A stretch of 64,000 nt of DNA from Microstegium vimineum (taxonomy: Eukaryota; Streptophyta; Magnoliopsida; Poales; Poaceae): positions 26,556,723-26,620,722 of the forward strand of contig CM039119.1 in assembly GCA_022036555.1 (NCBI GenBank), in the 5' to 3' direction. Positions 46,359-57,062 of the stretch are shown in pieces. The position numbers were made by a program, and so were the translations under genes. Position 1 is the stretch's first letter; each line of letters starts with the position of its first letter. A model generated the notes under the pieces. It had not been told where the DNA came from. It saw nothing but the letters and a program-made list of their open reading frames with translations, and searched no databases.

Positions 46359-49277
46359 ATGGGTGATCATACCGACGTTAACCAAAGAAACGTCATTGAA
46401 GTCTCCAAGGCCGATCTAAAAGATGATCAGAGGCTGGTTATGGAGCGGGCTATGGAGGAGTATGAACAATTGTATCTGAAGTCCTTCAGCCTAAGCAGGA
46501 GCGGCGAAGCCATCCAGAAGAAGGATCCGTCGTTGCCACGGTAGGTCACGTTTGATGCCAATCCTGGTAAGTTACAAGAGATGGTTAATTCTGCCTTAAA
46601 TCAAGCATTAATTAGCCACTCCAATGTATTGTCCAATACTGTGTACAATGCTGTCATGCAATCATTCAAAGAAGGACATGCACCTCAATATGTTGGTCCA
46701 GCGTATCATCAACCTGGATCGGCATCTACAAACTCATCGGCAGCCCCAATGGCGTCTTCCACTCCCGTGGACCCGTCTGCCGATGTGGCTACACCGCCAA
46801 GGTCGAGTCCTGAAAGCGTCACCAAGCTCAATACAGATCCAGTGGCGTCGGCAATGTCGGGATCCGCTATCCAGAGTCAACCAGCTCCCGCCAACTAGTG
46901 GGGTTACGGTATGCCTTCAAATCTATCTGTAGGTTCTAATCTGGTGCAGGGAGATAGCTCAGCTTGGAAGGGCTGCATGGCATCGGCAATGCAATCACAC
47001 CCAGTGGCCCCTATGATGCATTACTCTACGCCCTCTCCAACTGTACAAGTGTCATCAGAAGATTTCCAAGTGATTCCTAAAATACCTCTGATGCCACCAT
47101 CGGCAAGCTCTATGTCGATGCAACAGAACAAAGCAGCTGGAAGTCAACCTATGCTGATGAATCCTCAGGCCGGGGTACTGGCACCTCAAGGTAACCAATT
47201 TGTTGACTATTCTAAGATGCAGGAGCAGCAAGTGCCAGTTAGCTATCAGCCATCGGTAAGTCACATGCCGATGATTTACAATCCTGGATGGACTAACCAA
47301 CTGTCGGTTCAACCGTCTGGCACACCAATGTATCAGTATGGGAGTCCAGCAAACATTCAGAATGGAGCATCGGTACAGCAGCCGATGAATTCAATGCCTC
47401 CGTATAATCCAGTGAATGTGCAACATTGCCCATCGGTAAGTCAGCTGATGCATAACGTCCAGATGACTGGTGTTGCGACCAAGCCAACTACTCCGAACCA
47501 TCTTCTACCGATACCTGAAGGGGCACATCAGCCGGCTCCACCAGTCAACAACCAGCCAATGAGTCAGCAGGAGCAGGATGCATATTGGACCGATAAGATC
47601 GCCAAAGTAATGAAGGAACAATTCGGCATCAAACCCAAGGTCAATACATATTCTTATCGGACCTCGTATCCTTCAACATATGATCTGATTCCTCTCCCAA
47701 ATCGGTACAAGGTGCCAGATTTTACCAAGTTCTCCGGCCAAGACGACACGTCAACGATGGAGCATATCAATTGCTTCATTATCCAGTGCGGAGAAGCTGC
47801 CAGCAGAGAGGAACTCAGGGTGAGATTGTTCTCATCATCATTGTCTGGATCGGCATTCACATGGTTTATATCATTGCCTCCAAACTCTGTAATCACATGG
47901 GCCAATCTAGAGAGGCAATTTCATAAATACTTCTTCGCTGGCATACATGAAAAGAAGCTTACCGATTTGGTCAAGTTGAGGCAACGCAATGACGAATCAG
48001 TGGAGAACTTTGTTCAAAGACTGTGAGACGTGAAGAACAAGTGCTACAGCCTGGTACTTGATGATCGGCAACTAGCAGATTTGGCTTTCCAAGGACTACT
48101 GCCGCATATCAAAGATAAGTATGTGTCGCAAAAATTTGAAAGTTTAAGTCATCTGGTGCAAAGGATTGCCAATCAAGATATCAAAACCTTTGAACCCAGG
48201 AAGACATGGAATAAGAAGGTGACCTTCATCGGGCAAGAAGAGGATTCTGGGTCAGATGAAGAGCTAAGCATCGGTGCGGCCGAATGGGTGAAGGATAAGA
48301 AATATGTGTCTTGTCCGTTCAGCCAGAAAGAAGCTGAAAGGTTCACCTTTGACATCACCAAGGCCGATAGGATGTTTGACTTGTTACTTCAGGAAGGGCG
48401 AATCAAGTTGGCGCCTAACCAAGTAATTCCATCGGCCGAGGAGCTCAGGAAGATCAGGTACTGTAAGTGGCACAATGCAACTTCGTACAGTACCAATGAC
48501 TGCAAAGTATTCAGGCAGCAATTGTAGTCAGAAATTGAATCTGGACGAATCAAATTTGAAAATTCTAAAGTCCAGAAACCGATGAAGATTGATCAGCACC
48601 CGTTTCCAAATAATATGGTGGAAACTAGTGGAAAAACTAAAGTGCTGACATCGGAAGCTGCCAGGAGGAACGCATCGGTAGATCCTAACCATCAAGTAGC
48701 TAAACGCGACGAGAGGAGGTTTGCCGATGGAAGAAAGGGCAAGAGAGTTGCCGATGAAAATAGCAGTGCCAAGAGGGCTCCTGGTGTTATAATCACGCAT
48801 AAGCAGCCAAGGCAAGAGTATTGGCAATTGCAGAAGGAACGATATCAGCAGGAAGAAGAAGAACATCAAGAGTGGCTTTGGCATAAGGACCACTGGAAGT
48901 GTCCCTTCTTCGTTCACTGTTGGGAAGAAGGCATCAAGCTACCTATTGCCGATAATTGCCCCGAATGCAATGGATATTACACTGTCGATCGGTCAGGTAA
49001 GAAACCTTGTTTTGATGATCAGACATCCAGGTTTGCTAGACCGCTCAGAGAGAAGAAATCGGCACATGACCGACTGGGGGGCAAACTCAGCGCGCATCAC
49101 AGGCTAGGCAGGCGTGTTGATCAAGAGGAGCTTGAGGAGATGGCCAAAGCAAAAGTGCCCGATGAAGAAGTACTCTCCAGAGATCCAAACATCGGGAGAA
49201 GAGCCGATGCAAGCAATGAAAAGCAGCATCAGCCCGTTTGGAAAACCAAGCTTCCTCAATGGTGCCCTAGGGTCTAA
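46359..49277 (+). pseudogene. Gag of E5
   Basis: The start is the ATG at 46359 (MGDHTDVNQRNVIEVSKADL), 27 bp past the PBS. The frame continues through stops at 46542-46544, 46896-46898, 48024-48026 and 48525-48527. A Pro/Gln/Ser-rich N-terminal half precedes the retrotransposon gag domain (about 47690-48150: LFSSSLSGSAFTWFISLP, LERQFHKYFF, LVKLRQRNDESVENFVQRL). The C-terminal part has a Cys/His cluster, KCPFFVHCWEEGIKLP then CPECNGYY, typical of Tat-group gag in place of a CCHC knuckle. Gag would build the particle, but four stops rule out a full product. Confidence 0.88.
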
Positions 49278-49906
49278 CAAAGACTCAGAAAAGGAGAATC
49301 CAGCGTGAATGCCGAAATTACTTGTATGACAATGAAGATCCATCAAGGGAAAAGCAGTGGAGGCCAAAGCGCAAGGATAGGGATCCATCGGCAGAAATCA
49401 ATATGGTTGTCATATTGTCGATGGAGTTCATGGCGCCTGTCAGCGATGATGAAGAAACTACAGAGATGGCGCAATTGGTCTTGGATCTGATGGCAGCTGT
49501 CTTTGAGAAGCCTGCCGATGATGAGAGGCAGCACCTGAGGGCTCTGTTCGTTAAGGGCAAAGTCGATGGATAGCCTGTGACAAAGATGCTGGTGGATGGT
49601 GGGGCGTCGATCAACATAATGCCATATGTTATGTTCAGAAAGCTTGGAAAAGGCGACCAAGACTTAGTCAAAACGAACATGAAGCTCAAAGATTTTGAAG
49701 GCAATGTGTCGCCAGCTATGGGAGCCGTATGTGTTGAGTTAACCATCGACAGTAAAACTTTGTCGACAACATTTTTTATAATCAGTGGCAAAGGTACCTA
49801 CAACATGCTCCTAGGAAGGGATTGGATCCATGCCAATTGTTGTGTTCCTTCCACCATGCATCAAAGCCTTGTGCAGTGGATCGGAGACAAAATTGAGGTT
49901 GTCTGA
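49278..49906 (+). pseudogene. Protease of E5
   Basis: After a stop-containing linker (MEFMAPVSDDEETTEMAQL), the frame at 49577-49906 has the active site TKMLVDGGASINIMPYVMF (D-G-G-A) and the flap/C-terminal TYNMLLGRDWIHANCCVPS block. This is the usual Tat-group protease pattern. Stops at about 49571 and 49904 separate it from gag and RT. Protease residues look intact. Confidence 0.85.
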
Positions 49907-50058
49907 AGTGAAGCCCCATCGATCGTTGCGTTGGCAGAGTCAGAAACTTATGAGCAAACCAGATGCATATCAGGTGAAGCTTGGGATACGGAGTTCCTCA
50001 AAGTTGCTGATTACCACATTACACCGATCCAAGCAGTCGATCCTGAAGAAGAGTTTTA

Positions 50059-51134
50059 ATGGATCAGTTCGCTGATGATGGAAAACTGGGACAGGGTTTC
50101 ACATCCGCCGATGATTTAATAGAGATAGACATTGGCGATGGTAGTAAACATAGGCCTACTTTTATTAGTGCTAAATTAGATTCCCAATGTAAACAGCAGT
50201 TAATCGATTTATTAAAGGAATATAAAGATTGCTTTGCTTGGGATTATACAGAGATGCCTGGTTTAGACCGATCGATAGTCAAACATCGGTTACCTATTAA
50301 GTCTGGTTTCCAACCACATCGGCAACCTGCGCGCCGATGCAATCCTACGGTGTTGCCCGATATTAAGGCTGAAATTACAAAGTTAATTGAAGCTGGGTTT
50401 ATACGGCAGTGTCGATATGCCGAATGGATTTCTAATGTGTCTCTTGTGTATAAGAAAAATGGAAAACTTCGTGTTTGTATTGATTTCAGGAATCTTAACA
50501 AGGCTAACACCGATGGATGGCTACCCGATGCCCGTCGCCGATCTGCTGATTGATGCTGCTGCTGGACATCAAATCATTAGCTTCATAGATGACAATGCTA
50601 TACAATCAAATATTCAAGGTTGAAGAAGACATATCCAAGACTGCTTTTAGATGTCCAGGTCATGTCGGTTTATTTGAATGGGTTGTCATGACTTTTGGCT
50701 TAAAGAATGCCGGTGCTACTTATCAGAGAGCAATGAATTTCATCTTTCATAAGTATATCGGCACGATAGTCGAAATCTATATTGATGACGTGGCGGTTAA
50801 GTCCGGAAATTTTGGGAAGCATCTTGCCGATTTGCGAAAAATATTGGAATGCACAAGGGCGCATGGGTTGAAGATGAATCCTAACAAGTGTGCATTTGGT
50901 GTATCGGCAGGTCAGTTTCTGGGTTTTATGGTGCATCAAAGAGGCATTGAGATCGACAGAAAATCTATTGATGCAATTAACAAAGTGGTTGCTCCTACAA
51001 ACAAGACTGAGCTGCAATCCTTGATCGGCAAGATTAATTTTATTAGAAGATTTATATCCAACTTATCTGGTAAGATTAAATCTTTTAGTCCATTATTGAA
51101 ACTGAAAGCCGATCAAGAGTTTACCTGGAAATAA
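50059..51134 (+). pseudogene. Reverse transcriptase of E5
   Basis: The 5' part (50059-50553) has the DCFAWDYTEMPGLD entry, HRLPIKSGFQPHRQPARR and GKLRVCIDFRNLNKA. Two small frameshifts follow, near 50508 and 50595, around the TPMDGYPMPVADLLIDAAAG block. The 3' part (50589-51134) has KTAFRCPGHVGLFEWVVMTF, GLKNAGATYQRAMN, the catalytic VEIYIDDVAVKS and FLGFMVHQRGIEID. It ends at a stop after FTWK. The YIDD motif is intact, but the fingers/palm junction is broken by the frameshifts. Confidence 0.88.
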
Positions 51135-51590
51135 GAACAGCAGTTAGCCTTGGAGGAGATCAAGAGATATTTGGTGAACCCTCCAATCTTGGTTCCACCT
51201 CAACATGGGAAGCCTTTCAGATTGTATTTGTCTGTCGATGACGGCGTTATCGGATCAACCTTAATTCAAGAATTTGAAGGGAAAGAACGTGTGGTATATT
51301 ATTTGAGCAGAAGACTGGTGGACGCTGAAACAAGGTATTCGGCAATAGAAAGATTATGCTTATGTTTGTATTTCTCTTGCATAAAATTGAGGCATTATTT
51401 ATTGTCGGCTGAATGCACTGTTATCTGCAAAGATGATGTGGTTAAGTATATGCTGTCGATGCCGATATTAAGTGGAAGAATCGGCAAGTGGATTCTGGCA
51501 CTTTCAGAATTTGATTTAAGGTATGAATCGGCTAAGGCAGTTAAAGGTCAGGTGATGGCCGATTTCGTTACTCAGCATTGCAATATGGTA
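51135..51590 (+). pseudogene. First (retroelement) RNase H of E5
   Basis: It follows the RT stop in the same frame. RLYLSVDDGVIGSTLIQEFE and VVYYLSRRLVDAETRYSAIE match the gypsy RNase H fold, then RHYLLSAECTVICKDD and GQVMADF. In Tat elements this ancestral domain is often degenerate because a second RNase H has taken over. Here the first Asp position reads L-S-V-D-D, which fits that. Confidence 0.8.
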
Positions 51591-52040
51591 AGCTCTGTGG
51601 AAATTGCTCCTTGGATTTTGTTCTTTGATGGATCTACATGCAAAGAAGGAGCGGGTATCGGTGTTCTCTTAATTTCACCCCGAGGACGGAAGTATGAGAT
51701 TTCATTGCCGATTGTTGCTACATCAACAAACAATCAGGCTGAATATCAAGCTTTAATAAAAGGGTTGGAATTACTCAGAGAAGTACGTGCCGATGCCGTT
51801 GAAATCTTTGGCGATTCTATGTTGGTGATCAATCAATTGACTGGAGTATATGAATGTCGAAGTGAAGTGTTGATTGCGCACCATGAGAGATGTTTACAAT
51901 TATTGAAAGAATTCAAAGAATATCGCCTTGAACATATTCCTAGGTTGCATAATGAAGAGGCTAATCGGTTAGCACAGAATGCTTCAGGGTATCAGCCGAT
52001 TCAGGAAGTCATGACATCGGTAATGGTTGCCGATGACTAG
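51591..52040 (+). pseudogene. Archaeal-type second RNase H (aRNH) of E5
   Basis: WILFFDGSTCKEGAGIGVLL holds the first catalytic Asp. NNQAEYQALIKGLELL holds the Glu, EIFGDSMLVINQLTG the second Asp and HNEEANRLAQNA the last acidic/His region. All four motif positions are kept. This domain degrades the RNA strand of RNA-DNA hybrids and marks the Tat lineage. The frame ends at TAG 52038-52040 and integrase continues directly after it in the same frame. Confidence 0.85.
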
Positions 52041-53294
52041 AGAAAAGAAATTGCCGATTACTTAAAAGATCCGTCTAAGAAGGTTGAAAGGCGTCTGAGG
52101 TTTCAAGCTACCAAGTATGTGCTCCTCGACGATGAATTGTATTATTGGACAATTGATGGAGTTTTGCTCAGATGTCTTGGTAAAGAAGAGTCAAAAGAGT
52201 TGATGGGCGAAATCCATGAAGGTGTGTGTGGAGCGCATCAATCAGCATTCAAGATGAAGTGGATGATTAGGCGGAATGGATATTATTGGCCGACAATTCT
52301 TGAAGATTGCTTTAGCTATTTTAAAGGGTGCCAGGATTGTCAGAAGTTTGGTAATGTGCAAAGGGCACCTGCATCGGCAATGAATCCTATAATCAAACCT
52401 TGGCCGTTTAGAGGATGGGCTATTGATCTCATCAGCCAAATTTATTCGCCGTCAAGTAAGGGGCATAAGTTTATACTCGTTGCTACCGATTACTTCACAA
52501 AATGGGTTGAAGCGATTCCTTTGAAGAAGGTAACATCAGCAAACATGGTGGATTTTATAAGAGAACATATTGTTTACCGATTCGGTATTCCTCAAACTAT
52601 TACTATCGATCAAGGAACCATGTTCACATTGGGAGAGTTTGATGAGTTTGCTGCCAGTATGGGGTTCAAGGTATTGAATTCTTCTCCTTATTATGCCCAA
52701 GCTAACGGTCAGGCCAAAGCAACTAATAAAGGATTTATCAAGCTTATCAAACGCAAGATTGAAGAGAACCCTAGAAGGTGGCATGTGGTGTTGAATGAAG
52801 CCCTATGGTCGTATCGGATGGCGTGTCATGGTGCAACCAAAGTTTTGCCGTATCAGTTAGTCTATGGACACGATGTTGTCCTACCTTGGGAAATTAAAAA
52901 TGGTTCCAGGCGATTATCTTTTCAAGATCAGTTGACGACCGATGATTATGCTACTCTTATGAAGGATGAGTTGGAAGATTTAGCAAGTCCAAGGTTGAGG
53001 GCTCTGATCAGCATTGAAGAGAATAAGAAAAGGGTTGCCAGATGGTATGACAAGAAAGTAAAGGTGAAGCAATTTGCCGATGGCGATCTGGTATGGAAGT
53101 TGATTTTATCGATTGGGACTAAGAGTTCTAAGTTTGGCAAATGGTCTCCTAATTGGGAAGGTCCTTATCGGATAAAACAGTCTGCTCCTGGCAATGCCTA
53201 TATTTTGGAAACTCTCGAAGGAGTTGCGTTTTCCAGAGCAATCAATGGAAAATACATAAAGAAATATTACCCTAGTATTTGGGTAGATGCATAA
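52041..53294 (+). pseudogene. Integrase of E5, catalytic Glu replaced by Lys
   Basis: H-H-C-C finger (EIHEGVCGAHQS...CQDCQKFG), then the core with Asp in GWAIDLISQIY and Asp in TITIDQGTMF. The third catalytic position, normally E in NGQAEA, reads NGQAKATNKGF (codon AAA at 52716-52718). The C-terminal part (GDLVWKL, GKWSPNWEGPYRIKQ) is the usual gypsy GPY/F module, and there is no chromodomain. The frame is open from 52119 to 53294. Without the Glu the enzyme should not join DNA strands. Confidence 0.88.
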
Positions 53295-53409
53295 GGTATC
53301 CGTTTGAATGCCGATGAAAGAAAGAGTTATAAAACATCGGTAAAAACATACTGGCATTATATTACAAGCCAAAATCAAGTATCAGTACTACACTTGCCGA
53401 TATGATAGA

Positions 53410-56400
53410 TTACAACAGGGATTGGATAGCTGATATCACATGCAGGAGAATTTGCTCTATTTCTTCCATCTCCCTAGTGTCGTCATCGGCAGACCCTTCA
53501 GCTGGTTTGATCTTCTTCTTCAGCAAGATAGCTTGTCGGACGTTTCTGTCCCTTTCTTCTCGGAGAGCTTTGATGGTATCGGGCAGTTGAGCTTTCTTCT
53601 GGTTGGCTGTATTTAGAGCTTCTTCAACTCTTTTTAGCTCAGTCTGCAGCTCTTCCCTTCTTGCCGATAGCTGAACGATCTCTTGCTCAAGATTAGTGCC
53701 GGAAGCTTCTACTTGGCCGATGTCCTTGTGCTTCTCATCGGCAACTTGCTTGAACTTAAGCATTTCTTCTTTGAGCTTCGATCGAGTGGTCCTGTCGGCT
53801 ATGCGACGAGAAAGCCTTTGATATTGAAGTTGCTTGCTCTCAAGAAACGCTGCCTGGAAGAGTGTTTCTTCCATATCGGCAGACATATGACCTTGGATGT
53901 CCTTGAAAGCTGTCTTTGTTGCAGTCGAATCTTGGATGAGGAGAGACGTATCTTGTTGCAGTAGTGACAGCAGTGTTTCAAGCTTAAGTTTGACATCTGT
54001 CGATAGAGCTAGAGTGGAGCTTTCTTCGTCTTCGTCTTCATCGGGAAGGTTGACGGTGAAGGAGAATAAGCTATCTGCTGGAGCAGAGCCTTCTTGGTTT
54101 TCTTCTTCGTCACGGAGGTTGACGCCGAAGGAGAACAAGCTATCGGGAGAGTCTTGGGCCTGAAAAGAAGAAAGTTAGAATTTGCCGATCATGAGCTTAT
54201 ATTGCAAGTCTTTAGATAATCGGCTTACCATCTTGAAGCGGATTTCTTGCCTTGGGCTCGGGGAAGCAGCTCGTACGGCTTCATCTTGGAGATCGGCAGC
54301 AGTTGCCGATGAACACGCTTCCGTAGGAGGAGCAGTTGGTGTTGTAGGTGTTGTTTCTGCTGCGGCGGCTGGCTCCTGTGGCGGTGATGCCGCTCCCTAA
54401 TCAGGGGTTTCAGTTGGTGAAGGTGCCGATGTCGCCTCCGTTGTTGCAGCAGGTGGTGTTATCTCCTGGTCGGAGACGTTGTCCATTGGCTGATCAGGGG
54501 CAGGAGCCGATGATGGCTCTACTGTTGGTGCATCGGTAGCTGGAGTGGCTAGCCTCAGACGCCTCTTCTTCCTCGGAGCAGCGGTTGGTGAACCGGCCCG
54601 TTTTGGTTGAGAAGTCTGGAGGGCATTGGCAGCGGGAGTTGGAGAAGTTTGAACATCTGGAGTAGCTGCCGATGACCTCGCTGCCTGAAATGTTTGATGC
54701 AAGTTATATAAAATAGATATTGCTGATGAATAGTTTGTGATCGGTAAAAGTAAAAGTAAGACTTACCGCAAAAGCCCGCGCCAAGATGGCAGCAGCAGCC
54801 GATGGAGTGGTACTGGTCGTTGCAGGCATCGACCTTGGCTTCAGAGTAACCTTGGGGACCCTCTAAGGAGTGAAGGCAGCCAGTGTAGGAGCATTATGGC
54901 CGATGATTGATATTGGGCTCATCACTCGAACACGGAAGGGCTTGCCACTCTTGCTCACTCGGGGGATTGGATCGTCGACCTGTAGTAAGAGAGTCAGATA
55001 CCGATGGTGGAAGTAAATAGTAAGATACATTGGGATAAAGAAACTTACTGCATCATCGGGGATGACGTGATCGGCGTTGATCAAGTGCCGATAATAATGT
55101 GATGACTTGGAAAAAATTTGGCCTCTCCATTCTTGCCACCAAGACTTGTATAGCTCTATCATGAATGATGTTGGTGCCTAGGAAGACAGGTCGATGTCTA
55201 ATGTGTCGGCATTGGGAGGAAGATTGACGACCTTGTTCCAGTCCATGGCACTGGAGATGATTTGTCTTGGTTTCACTACCTTAGAGTAGCAGAGCTTGAT
55301 CGGTAATTGGCCAAATGCCAGTTGTCTTGCTGCTACCGATGGGTAGTAAAACTCAAAGGATGGAGGAGCGTTCTTCCCAGTTCCGAAGATGTTAACTGGA
55401 ATGGCTCGGGGAACGATGCTGGCCTTCATGATTACTTCGTTCTGAGGCACATTCCAATCGGTAAGATTAAACAACAGAGGGAATTGGTTGTTCTCGTCAA
55501 CATAGGGCCACCAAAGCCATTCTGCAACAGGGATTCCGCAGTAAAACTTTTGGAAGAACCTACCGAATTGATCTTCATTGGCATCGGTTCCTGGCAGCAC
55601 TATGATGGCTTCCCCAAAATTGAGTGGGGGACAAGTTGCCGATTCATCATCCTCATATTCATACTCTTCCGATATATCCCTTGGGAATTGCTGGTTGAAC
55701 AAATCAAATTGAAGGACCTTGTACATATGTGCGTTCAACCACATATTCACAAACCACCAAGGACCTCCAAGGTTGCCGATGGGCTCACCTAGCAACAACT
55801 TCTTGGATACTTGGTGCAGGAGATGGTATACCGATCCAAGAAGATATCAGCCGAGAGGAAGTCTTGTTCCATCGGCAAGAAGTTCTGCTACAGGGAGATG
55901 CATGGTGGTAGGTCCAACTGCTCTGCCACAGAAGATAAATTTTTCTAGCCACATATTCAAGAAGGTGGCGTGCTCCCTCTGACCTACCGATCCGGTCTTC
56001 TGGTACTCCTGAATGTAACCAGTCCAGCCACCGATGTTGCGTGTGTTCACCTTATACTCAGCCTTCCTATTGAACAGGGCAGGAGTATCGGTAGAGGAAA
56101 CATCTAGGCCGGTAAGCATATGCACATCGGCAAGGGTGGGGGTAGCAGGCCCATGTCTGAATAGGAAAGCATTCATTGCATCGGACCAGAAATAAGAAGC
56201 TGACATCATCATATTCTCGTTCTTCTCCATATCGGCAATGGAGAGCCTAATGCACTGGTCTAAGTTACGCTCTGACTAGTAGACTTGTTGTGTTCTAATT
56301 ATCCTAAGGTACCAGTTCTTCCATCCTTTGGTAGGCCTAGGCCATGAACGGAAGGCGTCTTTCCATAACCCTAGGCTAAAGCACTCGGATCTGAAAGGGA

Positions 56401-56638
56401 TGCGCCTGGCTTCAGCATTGATCAGACTGGTAGGGTCAGGATTTCCCATTGGGCCCAGGCAGCTGAAATTGGATTGTTCAATGGGGATTACTACCTTGTT
56501 ATACAGCTCCTAGGTTTCAGAAAAAATCGAAGAAAGAAAGGGGAAAAGAATTACGAGATCGATGCGGGAGAAAAATTTGCAGGAAATAAAGTGAGGAAAG
56601 AACAGATTTACCTTAGGGACGTCGAAGTTGATCGCCAT
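53410..56638 (-). pseudogene. Antisense plant-mobile-domain (aminotransferase-like) gene in E5, five exons
   Basis: Predicted exons on the minus strand: 56638-56612, 56509-55049, 54979-54767, 54684-54229 and 54159-53410. All four introns are GT-AG and fall in phase 0. The product would be 968 residues. Residues 1-9 are MAINFDVPK. About 60-450 is the plant mobile domain (GLWKDAFRSWPRPTKGWKNW, FLFRHGPATPTLADVHMLTG, GGPWWFVNMWLNAHMYKVLQ). Then comes a Pro/Ala/Thr-rich linker with a basic NLS-like PRKKRRLRL near 604-612, a duplicated DSLFSF.VNL.DE motif near 724-765, and a coiled coil at about 845-940. In-frame stops sit at codons 87, 230, 453, 535 and 663. Tat elements are known to carry antisense ORFs of this kind. 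The role is unknown, and this copy is broken. Confidence 0.85.
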
Positions 56639-57048
56639 TGGAGCTTGGGGAGTTCTTGCGACTTGTTTTCTGCCTGAAGAAGGTGATGTTGCTTGAGCTC
56701 ACAGAGCTGTTCTTCGGGGTCGCCGCCGAGGTTGAAGACGGAGGCAGGTGAAAAGTGAAAGTAGGCCCAGGGTAAAAAGCAGATTGGACTGTGGTAACTT
56801 TTATAAGCTTGGTCAGGGGTATTTTGGAATTTCTGCTCGTATAGTACAGGAATATGGAAGGGCCTGCGATGGATGTGCGCGATAATCAAAGAGATATGAT
56901 TGGATTTGCAACTGTTTGTGCTATAGTCGAGGAATTTTATTAATAAATTGCAGTTCTACGTGCGGAGATCGAGGAAGTTATGCAGTTATCTCGGAAGGAA
57001 CGGCTACAGTGGAGAGAATTTCGGCGCGTAAAATATTATACACTCCGA
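56639..57048 (-). other. Putative 5' flank/promoter region of the antisense gene
   Basis: 410 bp between the antisense start codon and the E5 purine tract. No ORF. It would hold the promoter and 5' UTR of the antisense gene unless the 3' LTR supplies antisense transcription. No clear TATA box seen. Confidence 0.4.
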
Positions 57049-57062
57049 AATTGGGGGGCATG
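57049..57062 (+). other. Polypurine tract of E5
   Basis: AATTGGGGGGCATG directly before the 3' LTR start TGTTGACATCG. Confidence 0.7.

Noticed and set aside
53410..56638. A host gene with plant mobile domain
   Set aside because: It sits entirely between E5 pol and the E5 3' LTR, inside one TSD-flanked element, and has five stops. It is element cargo.
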